In this document: positions 27,840 through 36,639 of the stretch, in pieces
Numbering within the stretch: the first letter of the stretch is position 1
Layout: every line of letters starts with the position of its first letter
Source of the DNA: Shewanella sp. NIFS-20-20
GTDB lineage: Bacteria; Pseudomonadota; Gammaproteobacteria; Enterobacterales; Shewanellaceae
Direction of reading: 5' to 3'
Assembly (NCBI RefSeq): GCF_019209865.1
Contig: NZ_JAHUTT010000025.1
Coordinates: 1-53,042, forward strand
Length of the DNA: 53,042 nucleotides
Position numbers and translations under genes: made by a program
Notes under the pieces: model-generated
Told to the model about the DNA's origin: nothing
Database searches by the model: none
The model's input: the letters and a program-made list of their open reading frames with translations, nothing else

Positions 27840-29023
27840 GCTCCCAGCCGTCAGAGCCTGTAATCAAGGCTAGAACTGAATTTAATCCGCAAGCGCTTGA
27901 TGAAGGACTGGCCCATGATGAGCCCCGTCCCCCTGAGGCGCGATCGCAATTTGATCCTCAGGCATTTATCGACCGTGACAGTGAACCGACTGAACTTGAA
28001 CAGCAAACCTTAGCGGCTGCGTTTAATTCGAGGGCTGATGGCAAAAAACGATCGGCATTAGTGATTTGGGTCATGGGCTTATTGAGCTTGGTGGTTGGGG
28101 TGGAAGCCGTGCTGACATTGCTTGCCAGTTATCAGCAGTCTATCTGGATATTTAGCCTTTATCTCGTTACCCTTTGTTCGGTGTTATTGCTGGCCTGTCG
28201 TGGGCTTTGGTCGGAATTAACTAAGCTTAGACGCTTACGCCACACTCAGGATTGGCAACAGACCGGCGATAGATTAAGGTTGAGTATGCAGTCGGGCGAA
28301 GCCACCCCCTTTATTGCTAATTTGAGCCAAGGCTTAGGTCAGAATTCTGGACATCTATCACCGCAAATCAGTGCAATGCAGCAATTGGCCTTAAGTCAAT
28401 ATTTTGCCAAAGTGACTAAAGATCATAATGATGCTGAGCAAATTCAATTATTTGAGACTGAAGTCCTCTATACGTTAGATAAAAAAGCCCAAAGTATTGT
28501 GAGTCGCTATGCCCTCGAAGCGGCCACATTATTGGCGGCGAGCCCATTAGCCATGATGGATATGGCGATTGTGTTGTGGCGCAATCAAAAATTACTCAAT
28601 GATATTGCAGAATGTTATGGCATTGAACTGGGGTATTGGAGTCGAGTGCGTTTACTTAAGACCATTGTTACCAACGTGATTTATGCGGGTACCACAGAGG
28701 TCGTCACTGACTTAGGTAGCCAATTGTTGTCAATGGAAATGACCGGCAAACTGTCTGCGCGCCTAGCGCAAGGGGTTGGTGGTGGCTTACTGACCGCGCG
28801 TCTTGGCTATCAAGCCATGGCCCTTTGTCGCCCCTTAGCCTTTAGTGCGGATAAACGGCCTAAGTTGTCACGAATACATAAAGACTTACTGGTGGAGTTG
28901 AAACAGATATTCCGCGCTAAAATGTCAGCCAGTTCGGTGCTGGAACCAGTCAAAAACGCCGAAATTGGCACTCAACAACCGGATTCGACAACGCCTCATA
29001 AAAGCCGTTCAACCACACCGTAG
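27836..29023 (+). CDS. ycjF: YcjF-family inner membrane protein (DUF697)
   Basis: A 395-residue membrane protein of the YcjF/TIGR01620 family. The N-terminus has family-typical acidic motifs (ARTEFNPQALDE, ARSQFDPQAF), then two adjacent membrane helices near residues 75-125, and a C-terminal DUF697 domain (LAASPLAMMDMAIVLWRNQ ... LGYQAMALCRPL). It is coupled to ycjX by a 4 nt overlap. The tyrR gene that follows in E. coli is absent here. Confidence 0.93.
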   Translation: MSSQPSEPVIKARTEFNPQALDEGLAHDEPRPPEARSQFDPQAFIDRDSEPTELEQQTLAAAFNSRADGKKRSALVIWVMGLLSLVVGVEAVLTLLASYQQSIWIFSLYLVTLCSVLLLACRGLWSELTKLRRLRHTQDWQQTGDRLRLSMQSGEATPFIANLSQGLGQNSGHLSPQISAMQQLALSQYFAKVTKDHNDAEQIQLFETEVLYTLDKKAQSIVSRYALEAATLLAASPLAMMDMAIVLWRNQKLLNDIAECYGIELGYWSRVRLLKTIVTNVIYAGTTEVVTDLGSQLLSMEMTGKLSARLAQGVGGGLLTARLGYQAMALCRPLAFSADKRPKLSRIHKDLLVELKQIFRAKMSASSVLEPVKNAEIGTQQPDSTTPHKSRSTTP

Positions 29024-29148
29024 CTGGGGTTAACGGCTGTTGTGTAACGTATTTATTACATTACGCCCTGGGTTATTTTGTGAGCAAGGCTGTCTGTGTG
29101 ATGCGCTAGTCGATACAGTGGCAGCAGTGATCATCGGGGACGTTTTTT

Positions 29149-30339
29149 ATGAAAAATACACAGGATAGTTGGCACGGATCCACGTTAGTGATTCATGGTG
29201 CTAAGCCAAGTCATGGCGCTAGGCCATTGGTCAGCCCACTCGTCCAAAGCGCGACATTTGTGTTTGATAGTGTGGAGCATGGCGGCCGCTGCTTTAGTGG
29301 TGAGCAAGTCGGTGATATTTATACTCGCTTAGGTAACCCATCAGTCCGCGAGCTTGAAGAAAGAATCGCGGCCTTAGAAGGCGCCGAAGCCGCGGCTGCG
29401 ACTGCCTCGGGTATGGCTGCGGTAAGTGCTGCCTTACTGGCTAATCTTGAACAGGGCGATCATATCATCGCCAGTCATGCCATTTATGGCTGTAGTTTCT
29501 CGTTGATCACCGAACAACTGCCTAAATTAGGCATTGAGTTTACTCTGGTCGACTTTGCCAGTCTCGAGGCCGTGGCTGAGGCCATTAAACCAACAACTAA
29601 GTTGGTGTTCTTTGAAACGCCCGTGAATCCGCACCTAGAGGTCTATGATATTAGTCGGGTAGCGCAGTTATGTCGTCAACATGGGATAATGTCGATAGTC
29701 GATAATACCTTTATGACGCCATTGCTACAAAAGCCTTTATTATTGGGGGCCGACATTGTGATCCATAGCGCCACTAAGTACCTTAATGGCCATGGCGATG
29801 TCATTGCTGGCTTAGTGTGCGGTAGTCAAGATGTTATCGGTCATTTAAAAGCCACTATTCTCAAAGATTTTGGTGCGGTGTTATCACCCCATGATGCTTG
29901 GTTAATTGTCAGGGGGCTGAAAACCTTAGATGTGAGAATGCAGCGTCATTGCGACAATGCTCTTAGGGTTGCACAATTTCTGCAACAACATCCGGCGATT
30001 AGTCGAGTGTATTACCCTGGGCTTGAAACGCATAAAAATTATCGGTTGATTGGACAGCAGATGCGCGCCGCTGGTGGGGTTATCGCCTTTGAATTAGCAG
30101 CCGATCTTGAACAAGCCAAAGCGTTTGCTAACCGTTTACAATTATTTGCCATTGCCGTGAGTTTGGGCGATGCGGAATCATTAATCCAACATCCGGCCTC
30201 CATGACACATTCGCCTTATAGCGCCGAAGCGCGCATGCAAGCGGGTATCTCTGATAATTTGTTGCGAATTTCGGTGGGGCTGGAACACGTGGACGATATT
30301 ATCGCGGATCTGAGTCAAGGATTAGCAGGTATCTCATGA
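29149..30339 (+). CDS. mdeA: Methionine gamma-lyase
   Basis: PLP-dependent enzyme that splits L-methionine into methanethiol, 2-oxobutyrate and ammonia. The 396-residue protein belongs to the Cys/Met metabolism family. Lys210 in SATKYLNGHGD binds PLP. Tyr113 and Cys115 in AIYGCSFSL match the Tyr114/Cys116 pair characteristic of characterised methionine gamma-lyases; other members of the family usually lack that cysteine. The segment VSLGDAESLIQHPASMTHS is also shared. Cystathionine gamma-synthase or lyase is less likely. It is monocistronic, and a 9 bp hairpin spans its stop codon. Confidence 0.87.
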   Translation: MKNTQDSWHGSTLVIHGAKPSHGARPLVSPLVQSATFVFDSVEHGGRCFSGEQVGDIYTRLGNPSVRELEERIAALEGAEAAAATASGMAAVSAALLANLEQGDHIIASHAIYGCSFSLITEQLPKLGIEFTLVDFASLEAVAEAIKPTTKLVFFETPVNPHLEVYDISRVAQLCRQHGIMSIVDNTFMTPLLQKPLLLGADIVIHSATKYLNGHGDVIAGLVCGSQDVIGHLKATILKDFGAVLSPHDAWLIVRGLKTLDVRMQRHCDNALRVAQFLQQHPAISRVYYPGLETHKNYRLIGQQMRAAGGVIAFELAADLEQAKAFANRLQLFAIAVSLGDAESLIQHPASMTHSPYSAEARMQAGISDNLLRISVGLEHVDDIIADLSQGLAGIS

Positions 30340-30346
30340 TACCTGC
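30325..30346 (+). other. Hairpin across the mdeA stop codon
   Basis: GCAGGTATC-TCAT-GATACCTGC, a perfect 9 bp stem that includes the TGA. It has no T tract. A 16 bp palindrome follows at 30364-30379 (AACATCAGCTGATGTT). Together they are the only candidates to end the convergent mdeA and transporter transcripts. Confidence 0.55.
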
Positions 30347-30389
30347 GAATCCCGTTAAGTATGAACATCAGCTGATGTTACTGGGTGGT

Positions 30390-31757
30390 TTATATCTTCC
30401 AAAAGGTATGAGCCACAATATATAGCACCACCATGCTTAACAGATTGATCACCATACCGGCTTTGACCATCTCGGACTGCTTGATAAAACCTGAACCATA
30501 AACAATGGCATTGGGCGGGGTCGCTACAGGCAGCATGAAGGCGCAAGACGCGGCAATACCGATTAACACCGAAATCATCACCACTGACACCCCTAAGGCT
30601 TCGGCAATCGCAGCAAATACGGGCACTAACAATGCGGCGCTCGCGGTGTTACTCGCAAATTCAGTCAACATCACCACAAAGAAAATGACGGCAAAGGTGA
30701 AGAGTGCCAAATGGGTACTGCCAAAGATGTCAGTGACCCAATGGGCTAAAAATACGCTGGTACCTGTGGTTTTAAGGATGGCACTTAAGGTTAAGCCGCC
30801 GCCAAATAAGATCAACACCCCCCAATCTGTGGTGCGCTCAATTTTTTTCCACTCAACCAGTCCAAGGCCGGCTAATAATACTACCGCGCCAAGGGCAACC
30901 ACGGTATCAAATTGAGCAATCCCGCCAAGCGCAGTTGAAATCGGCTTACTGAATATCCAGCCAAACACTGTGAGGAGGAAAATAGCTAGGGTGACTTTAG
31001 CGCTGGTGGACAGCTGTTGTTTTTGCTCGTCAATCTTACAGTTGACACTAAGATTAGGCTTAAAGAATAGGTATAACGCAATCAACATGGTGGGGAGCAT
31101 CAAGGCGACGGTGATCAAGCCAAATTCAAGCCAATCAGCAAACGTTAAGCCGACTTGCGCGGCGGCAATCGCATTAGGAGGACTGCCAACCAAGGTACCA
31201 ATGCCGCCAATGTTGGCGGAATAAGCGATGCCTAACAGTAAAAATAGGTAGGTGCTTTTATGCTCGTTGTAATCGAATTGCTTTAAGATCCCTAAGGCTA
31301 AGGGCAGCATCATGGCGGCGGTGGCGGTGTTACTGATCCACATCGATAATAATGCGGTGACTGCAAACAATAGAATACACGCCAGACTTAATCGCCCTTT
31401 GGAGGCACTTAATACTTTATTGGCAATTAATCTGTCTATGCCCTGATGATTCAATGCCGCTGCTAAGACAAATCCACCAAAAAATAGATAGATAATTGGG
31501 TTTGCAAAATTGGTCATTGCCGTTTTTATATTAAACACCCCAAAGGCAACGGCCAAAATGGGGATCAATATGGCAGTGACACTTATATGTATCGCTTCGG
31601 TGAGCCATAAAATGGCAGCAAAGATTAAGATAGCTACACCGATATTGACTTGATCATCAAAGGGCAGAAACTCTTTTAGCAAAAATAGTAAGACAATATT
31701 GAGCCCGAGTATCAGCAGATTCTTGGGCGGTTGGTTGGCGGTATGGCTTGCTGACAT
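30390..31757 (-). CDS. DASS-family sodium/anion symporter (SLC13)
   Basis: A 455-residue inner-membrane transporter with about 11 membrane segments. Both Ser-Asn-Thr substrate and sodium sites of the divalent anion:sodium symporter family are visible: WISNTATAAMMLPLA near 140-155 and FASNTASAALLVPVF near 364-378. Each repeat also has a PPNAI motif (GSPPNAIAAA, ATPPNAIVYG). Substrates in this family are di- and tricarboxylates or sulfate. The neighbours do not reveal which applies here. Its upstream region (31758-32102) is shared with the divergent ComEA-like gene and holds an inverted repeat but no other gene. Confidence 0.9.
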   Translation of the reverse strand: MSASHTANQPPKNLLILGLNIVLLFLLKEFLPFDDQVNIGVAILIFAAILWLTEAIHISVTAILIPILAVAFGVFNIKTAMTNFANPIIYLFFGGFVLAAALNHQGIDRLIANKVLSASKGRLSLACILLFAVTALLSMWISNTATAAMMLPLALGILKQFDYNEHKSTYLFLLLGIAYSANIGGIGTLVGSPPNAIAAAQVGLTFADWLEFGLITVALMLPTMLIALYLFFKPNLSVNCKIDEQKQQLSTSAKVTLAIFLLTVFGWIFSKPISTALGGIAQFDTVVALGAVVLLAGLGLVEWKKIERTTDWGVLILFGGGLTLSAILKTTGTSVFLAHWVTDIFGSTHLALFTFAVIFFVVMLTEFASNTASAALLVPVFAAIAEALGVSVVMISVLIGIAASCAFMLPVATPPNAIVYGSGFIKQSEMVKAGMVINLLSMVVLYIVAHTFWKI

Positions 31758-32053
31758 AATGTTCCCTGAGGTCGCAGATTTTTTGCTACTTTATGGGATA
31801 GTTGCTTATCCACAAACTTCTTTTGGTGACGGCTCTTTTGTTGCTTTTTGTCAAAAACAGCGACTTAGTTGGCAAGAATAATGCTATGGGACTGTCTAAT
31901 TTCGTTACTTTTCAACATACCTGGGCTTAATTCGGTTTTTAATGGCCACAAAAGGTGATTTGGGTAATAAAAGTAGATTGCACCTTCGTGATCTGTGTCA
32001 CTGACTTGGCGGGGCTAAGCTTGCAGTTGGTTTGATCTCGACTAGGATTGAAC

Positions 32054-32077
32054 TTGACCATGGAGCCTTAGGGTCAA
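32054..32077 (+). promoter_or_regulatory. Possible operator upstream of the ComEA-like gene
   Basis: TTGACC and GGTCAA are 12 nt apart. The TTGACC could serve as a -35, and the spacing resembles MerR-type boxes, but no good -10 sits 19 nt downstream. The start codon is 26 nt away. Tentative. Confidence 0.35.
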
Positions 32078-32102
32078 TCTTAGGCCATTATTGGAGTAAA
32101 AA

Positions 32103-32558
32103 ATGAAAAATATTCTCTCTATTTTTACCCTGTTATTTGTTCTGTTATTGCAGTCATCGAGTGTTTTGGCGGCTGATACTGATAACACCAAGACTAAAGC
32201 CACAACTGGGGAGGCTAAAGCAGCTCTCAAAGCTGAAAGTCAAGCGAACAAAGCAGAAATGAAAGCCCTGAAAGCTGAAAGTAAAGCCAAGCTTAAGTCT
32301 GATAAAGCCGAGGCCAAGGCTGACAACAAAGCGCTCAGAGCCGACAATAAAACGGCTGGTCAATCGATGCGAATTAATATCAACAGTGCCAGCGCTAAAG
32401 AGTTGGCCATGCTTAAAGGTGTTGGTGCGTCCAAAGCTCAAGCCATTGTTGACTACCGTAAACAACATGGCCAATTTACATCGATTGATGATTTACTTAA
32501 AGTGAAAGGCATAGGCCCTAAAATTATCGACAGCAATCGAAATCTGCTGAGTTTGTAG
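32103..32558 (+). CDS. ComEA-like helix-hairpin-helix DNA-binding protein
   Basis: A 151-residue exported protein. The signal peptide MKNILSIFTLLFVLLLQSSSVLA is followed by about 45 residues of Lys/Ala/Glu-rich sequence in roughly seven-residue repeats (ALKAESQ, ANKAEMK, ALKAESK, AKLKSDK and so on). The C-terminal ComEA domain has the double helix-hairpin-helix pattern (INSASAKELAMLKGVGASKAQ ... LLKVKGIGPKI). It is probably a periplasmic DNA receptor for natural transformation. Ordinary proteobacterial ComEA proteins are about 100 residues and lack the repeat linker. It is monocistronic. Confidence 0.85.
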   Translation: MKNILSIFTLLFVLLLQSSSVLAADTDNTKTKATTGEAKAALKAESQANKAEMKALKAESKAKLKSDKAEAKADNKALRADNKTAGQSMRININSASAKELAMLKGVGASKAQAIVDYRKQHGQFTSIDDLLKVKGIGPKIIDSNRNLLSL

Positions 32559-32595
32559 TCGCTAGTGCCAAATTTGATTAAAGCCTGCGCAGTTG

Positions 32596-32623
32596 AAGCC
32601 ACTAAAGTGTTTAGTGGCTTTTT
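32596..32623 (+). terminator. Terminator of the ComEA-like gene
   Basis: AAGCCACTAAA-GTG-TTTAGTGGCTT, a perfect 11 bp stem followed by TTT, 37 nt after the stop codon. Confidence 0.85.
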
Positions 32624-32628
32624 AGTGC

Positions 32629-32657
32629 TTGAATATCTGGGCGTGCTAGGACATAAT
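32629..32657 (+). promoter_or_regulatory. Promoter of the 4.5S RNA gene
   Basis: TTGAAT, 17 nt, CATAAT, followed by a GC-rich discriminator GCCGGCG. The predicted start near 32665 gives a leader of about 30 nt before the mature RNA. E. coli 4.5S RNA likewise has a leader removed by RNase P. Confidence 0.7.
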
Positions 32658-32693
32658 GCCGGCGTTGTCAGCGAGAAATCCTGATAAATCAAT

Positions 32694-32803
32694 GGTGACC
32701 TAGGGTCCCCCCGCAATGATAACCTGTGAACTCGGCCAGGCCCGGAAGGGAGCAACCGCAGCAGGCGACTCGTGTGCCGGGGTGTGGCTCTAGGGAACCT
32801 CCA
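32694..32803 (+). ncRNA. ffs: Signal recognition particle 4.5S RNA
   Basis: The RNA scaffold of the SRP, which binds Ffh. The conserved apical domain is unmistakable: CAGGCCCGGAAGGGAGCA (GGAA tetraloop) followed by AGCAGGCG and CGTGTGCCGGG. The basal helix pairs CCTAGGGTC (32699-32707) with GGCTCTAGG (32786-32794) and GGT with ACC outside. Ends are estimated from pairing and may be off by several bases. No convincing T-tract terminator follows. Positions 32804-33000 hold nothing recognisable. Confidence 0.95.
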
Positions 32804-33000
32804 ATCTCTCCCTTGCTAGCCTCATTTATCTTGGTATTTCAACCTACCTCAGTTTTATTAACCGCTTACGCAACGCGGCTATTGTATTAAGCGTCATAAC
32901 TTTATGTGCGAGTAAACGTATCCTTTAGTTTGATCAACCATCGCTGCTGTGGCTGGGCCCAGAATACGGCTGAACAAGGGTATTTATGACTTAAGATGGT

Positions 33001-33037
33001 AAAAACATCGAGCGCTGATGAAAGCGCAACGCTCGAT
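33001..33037 (-). terminator. Terminator of the dinG-priC-DUF2057 operon
   Basis: On the minus strand ATCGAGCG (complement 33030-33037) pairs with CGCTCGAT (complement 33007-33014), with inner GCGC pairing, followed by TGTTTTT. It lies 15 nt after the DUF2057 stop codon. Confidence 0.75.
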
Positions 33038-33051
33038 AACGGCATGACTGA

Positions 33052-33753
33052 TCACAACTGCTTGATAGCCCAACTCATAAACTCTTTGCGAGTCTGCTCG
33101 TCGGCTTGTAACCACCAATACTGTAACATCTGCTCGGCGCGGGCACTCTCAGCAGGCGCGGGCTTTGATGCGGCACTAGCGGCTGTGGTTTGTGCAGCCA
33201 CAGTGGTTTGATAGGTCGAAACTTGAGGCTCACTCGCTTCTATGGCAGCCGAGGTCGTTATTGAGGTGGCAGCGGCAATGTCATTGGCGGTATTGCTGCT
33301 TTGGCCACCGGAAAATAAGCGATTAAAAAAGCTCGGCTCCTCAAACGAGGTCAAGACATATTGGTAATCTACCGCTGAATGATTGTTACTGGTGATGGTG
33401 ATTGCGGGTGACTGTGCGTATTGTTGCGGATCTTTTTGTGCCAATGCTGTCGCGGGGGCAAGTTGGTAATTGGTATCTTGCAGGACATCTAAGGTAATGA
33501 TAAATGGTGACGACTTCACGAAGCTTTGACTGTCACTGAACTGATCTTGCACCATGTCATGAAAACGAATGGCAATTTTACGGGTGCCAGCATCCAGCTC
33601 AAGCTGCGCTTGATGCTTGAATGAATTGGTGGAAATTTCTTTACCATCAAGGGCGAGATATTCAAAGTTCAGTGGGATCTCAAGGCTAGAGGCCATTGCA
33701 TTAGCAGCAAAAAATAAGCTGGCTAAGGCCGTAGTTGGCATTAAATATTTCAT
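33052..33753 (-). CDS. DUF2057-family exported protein
   Basis: A 233-residue periplasmic protein. The signal peptide MKYLMPTTALASLFFAANAMA is followed by SSLEIPLNFEYLALDGK, the typical opening of DUF2057 (E. coli YccT, reported as a curli modulator). The core has the family's ELDAGTRKIAIRFHDMV pattern to about residue 140. Residues about 150-205 are a low-complexity Ser/Ala/Thr linker before a short charged C-terminal helix (WWLQADEQTRKEFMSWAI). It is the last gene of the dinG operon, 9 nt after priC; a link to DNA repair is not obvious. Confidence 0.8.
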   Translation of the reverse strand: MKYLMPTTALASLFFAANAMASSLEIPLNFEYLALDGKEISTNSFKHQAQLELDAGTRKIAIRFHDMVQDQFSDSQSFVKSSPFIITLDVLQDTNYQLAPATALAQKDPQQYAQSPAITITSNNHSAVDYQYVLTSFEEPSFFNRLFSGGQSSNTANDIAAATSITTSAAIEASEPQVSTYQTTVAAQTTAASAASKPAPAESARAEQMLQYWWLQADEQTRKEFMSWAIKQL

Positions 33754-33762
33754 TGAAACTCC

Positions 33763-34419
33763 TTATCTATTTCTAAAATTTGGTCGCTCAAGCGCCTGGA
33801 TCCTATCTTCGATATAAGTAATGGCTTGTCGGCATTTACCTAACCGCTTGTGCATAGACAGGATTTCATTTTGTAGCTTGATTTTGTCATTACTGTGACA
33901 GTTTGCAAGGCGCATATCTAACTCAGCAATTTTTTGTGTGAATTTTTCAGCCCAATTCAAATGTTTATTCAATTCTTGATATAACTGATGACTGTTTTGC
34001 ATGATAGACGATGCAATCCACTCAAAGCCGGTTTGTTGGTGCTGATTTTGCTGGCGTTTAGCCCACAAGGTTTTGCGAGTCCGCTGGGTTTGTTGTGCTG
34101 CCTTGAGATTGATTTTAGTCGATGTTAATGCTTTTTTAACCGCCACAAATTTATCTTGAATGCGTTGGCAGCTTAACGCAATCAATTGTGCACTTAATTT
34201 CATTTTCAATTGTTTATCAAGCTGTTCAATGGCTGTGCGTATTTGTTGTATGCAAGGCGCTAACGCCGCGCCATGTTGAACAAAAAGTTCGTTATTAAAG
34301 CGTTCGCTGTCCTGAATTAATCGACACGCAGTTGCCGACAATAATCTATCGTGTTGCAGTACTTCTTGCTCGAGTTGTTGTAATTGCAACCGAAGTTGAG
34401 TCAGTGGATCATTTGCCAT
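33763..34419 (-). CDS. priC: Primosomal replication protein PriC family
   Basis: A 218-residue, strongly helical, basic protein. The C-terminal segment EILSMHKRLGKCRQAITYIEDRIQ matches the PriC (primosomal protein N'') ending, with its Arg/Lys-rich helix and the RL-x-x-CR-x-A pattern. PriC reloads DnaB at stalled forks with leading-strand gaps. It is longer than E. coli PriC (175 residues) and N-terminal similarity is weak, so the call rests on the C-terminal half and length class. It lies 8 nt after dinG, in a likely operon, which fits a repair role. Confidence 0.78.
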   Translation of the reverse strand: MANDPLTQLRLQLQQLEQEVLQHDRLLSATACRLIQDSERFNNELFVQHGAALAPCIQQIRTAIEQLDKQLKMKLSAQLIALSCQRIQDKFVAVKKALTSTKINLKAAQQTQRTRKTLWAKRQQNQHQQTGFEWIASSIMQNSHQLYQELNKHLNWAEKFTQKIAELDMRLANCHSNDKIKLQNEILSMHKRLGKCRQAITYIEDRIQALERPNFRNR

Positions 34420-34427
34420 AGGTACGC

Positions 34428-36500
34428 CTATTCAATCACACGACGGTAAGGGGGAAGGGAGTCAAGTAAAGACTGGCCATAACGCTTAGTCACTAAGCGG
34501 CGATCGAGTATCGTGATGCGGCCATAGTCTTGTTCTTTACGAAGTAAGCGTCCGCAACTTTGAATGAGCTTGCGTGAGGCATCAGGAATAGTCAATTGCA
34601 TAAATGGATTTCCCCCGCGCAGCTTTATGTACTCGGCATGGGCTTGCTCAACCGGCGAGGTGGGTACCGAAAACGGTAATTTGGTGATAATTAAGTTAGT
34701 CAGATAATCCCCTGGTAAATCCAGACCCTCTGAAAAACTGCCAGTCCCAAACAAGATAGACACTTTGCCGGCATCGCATTGTTGCTTATGTTTGTCTAAC
34801 AACGCCTGACGGGAATCGCTACCTTGGATCAATAAGTACTGGCCGAGTTTTGATTTAACCAGTTCAGTGACTTTCTCCATTTGCCAATAAGACGTAAATA
34901 ACACTAAGGTTGCGGTTTCGTCTTCCACTAATCCAAGTATGAGTTTAGCCAATTCCTCGGTGTAGCTGTCTTCCGTCGGTTCAGTGCGCATTTTGGGTAA
35001 AAATAAGGTGGCATTGTTTTTAAAATCAAATGGAGAATCTAATGCCAAATAGCGGCTGCCATCAGTCAGACTTAAGCCGACTTGATGGGCAAAATGATCA
35101 AACTTATTTAATGCCCGTAAGGTGGCGGAGCACAGTACCACCCCCGCGGCTTTTTCCCACAACATGCTATCGAGCATGTATCCAACCTCGATAGGTGAAG
35201 CACAGACTAAAAAATCATTTTGGCGGTTGCTGATGACTTCAATCCAACGCGCCATGGGCGCGCCTTTAGGATTGTCTTCTTTGGCCATCATTTTCCACAA
35301 TTTGCTGATGTTTTCTAAGCGTTGCAACGTAAAGCCGACATCGGTTTGTAAGCTATCAGCTTGAGCTTTCGCTACGTCACCATCTTTAATGGCTTCATTG
35401 AGTAAGCTTTGTAGCCGCGTAAATTGTTTTAAGGTCGTGGCACTGGCTTTGGCCAAATCATGGGCGATGGTAGTGAGCTGTTGCGGTAGTTTTCCGTGCT
35501 CGAAACGCCACCGATTGTCGATGTTGGTGAACATCGTCGGATTGGCATCTAAACTGCCTGCTAATAGAGTTAGCAGCCGCGCTAATTCACCTGCATCGTC
35601 TTGGAATTGTTGTACGGGGGCGATGACTTGGGTTGATTTAATCAAGTCTTGCAATTTTTTACTGGTCTTTAGGGCCTTTTCTAACCAATCGACACTGCCT
35701 CTGAGGGTCGCTTGCGCGCTGGAAAAGTCCCGAGCGACACCTGGTAAATGGTGTGCTTCGTCTATCACATAATAGAGTTCACTCGGATCCGGTAAAATGA
35801 TCCCGCCCCCGAGCTCAAGATCGGCAAACAATAAGTTGTGGTTAACGATAATGACATCCCATTCATCCATATCTTCACGCGCCAAATGAAACGGGCATTG
35901 GCGGTGACTGGGGTGACCACGTTGGCATGAGTGTTTATCACAGGCGATTTGTTGCCACAAATGATCCGGCAAAGGGTGAGGCAAGGTATCGAGTTCGCCA
36001 TTCCAGCGCTTGTCATGGTAATCCTTAAGCAAGGATTGCAATAACTCCACTTGGCTATTATCTGGCTTGGTTTGCCATAAAGCCATTTGATCGACATTAG
36101 CGTCACCACACAGTAACTCTAATTTTGCTAAGCAAACATAACGCTGACGACCTTTGGCTAAGCCGTAACGAAAGTCGAGTTGGGATACCTCCTTGAAAAA
36201 AGGCAAGTCTTTATTCATTAACTGCTCTTGCAGCGCGACCGTGGCGGTGGCAATGCAGACTTTTTTCTTGGTGGCGAGTGCCAGAGGTATGGTGCCTAAA
36301 ATATACGATAAAGACTTACCGATCCCAGTGCCGGCTTCAACCACGATAATAGGCCGGTTTTTATCGTATTCACCCACTAAGGTTTTGGCAATTTCAGCCA
36401 CCATATAATTTTGCTCGCGGCGGGGGCAAAAATTCGGCATGGCCGTCGCGACAGCTTTATAAATGGTACGAATTTGGGTTTTGACGGTATCGGGAAGCAT
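34428..36500 (-). CDS. dinG: ATP-dependent DNA helicase DinG
   Basis: SOS-regulated superfamily 2 (XPD-like) 5'-3' helicase that unwinds R-loops and D-loops. The ATG at 36500 gives MLPDTVKTQI and 690 residues; an upstream TTG is less likely. Walker A EAGTGIGKS (55-63) and the DEAH box (249-252, in VIDEAHHLPG) are intact, and the C-terminal motif VI reads QSCGRLLRKEQDYGR. Cysteines that could hold the iron-sulfur cluster are Cys123, Cys187, Cys192 and Cys202. The spacing differs from the pattern reported for E. coli. A LexA-like box lies 24 bp upstream. Confidence 0.95.
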   Translation of the reverse strand: MLPDTVKTQIRTIYKAVATAMPNFCPRREQNYMVAEIAKTLVGEYDKNRPIIVVEAGTGIGKSLSYILGTIPLALATKKKVCIATATVALQEQLMNKDLPFFKEVSQLDFRYGLAKGRQRYVCLAKLELLCGDANVDQMALWQTKPDNSQVELLQSLLKDYHDKRWNGELDTLPHPLPDHLWQQIACDKHSCQRGHPSHRQCPFHLAREDMDEWDVIIVNHNLLFADLELGGGIILPDPSELYYVIDEAHHLPGVARDFSSAQATLRGSVDWLEKALKTSKKLQDLIKSTQVIAPVQQFQDDAGELARLLTLLAGSLDANPTMFTNIDNRWRFEHGKLPQQLTTIAHDLAKASATTLKQFTRLQSLLNEAIKDGDVAKAQADSLQTDVGFTLQRLENISKLWKMMAKEDNPKGAPMARWIEVISNRQNDFLVCASPIEVGYMLDSMLWEKAAGVVLCSATLRALNKFDHFAHQVGLSLTDGSRYLALDSPFDFKNNATLFLPKMRTEPTEDSYTEELAKLILGLVEDETATLVLFTSYWQMEKVTELVKSKLGQYLLIQGSDSRQALLDKHKQQCDAGKVSILFGTGSFSEGLDLPGDYLTNLIITKLPFSVPTSPVEQAHAEYIKLRGGNPFMQLTIPDASRKLIQSCGRLLRKEQDYGRITILDRRLVTKRYGQSLLDSLPPYRRVIE

Positions 36501-36523
36501 GGCCGCAATCGTTAGCAAAATGG

Positions 36524-36539
36524 CTGTACATAATATCAG
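36524..36539. promoter_or_regulatory. LexA-like SOS box between dinG and polB
   Basis: CTGT-ACATAATA-TCAG matches CTGT-N8-ACAG at seven of eight core positions with the usual A/T-rich centre. It is 24 bp before the dinG ATG and about 100 bp before polB. On the minus strand it overlaps TATTAT, a plausible dinG -10. Both genes are LexA-regulated in E. coli. Confidence 0.7.
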
Positions 36540-36639
36540 TATTCAGCGGAGGGTGAAACTAACCTTTAGTTAGGCTAAGGTGTGTCATCGTTATTATGCC
36601 TTCGGGCTGATAGTTATCCAGTGGTAGTGGGATGGTGTA

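Noticed and set aside
32154..32474. Minus-strand open frame over the ComEA-like gene
   Set aside because: A shadow produced by the Lys/Ala codon repeats; the plus-strand signal peptide and HhH domain are convincing.
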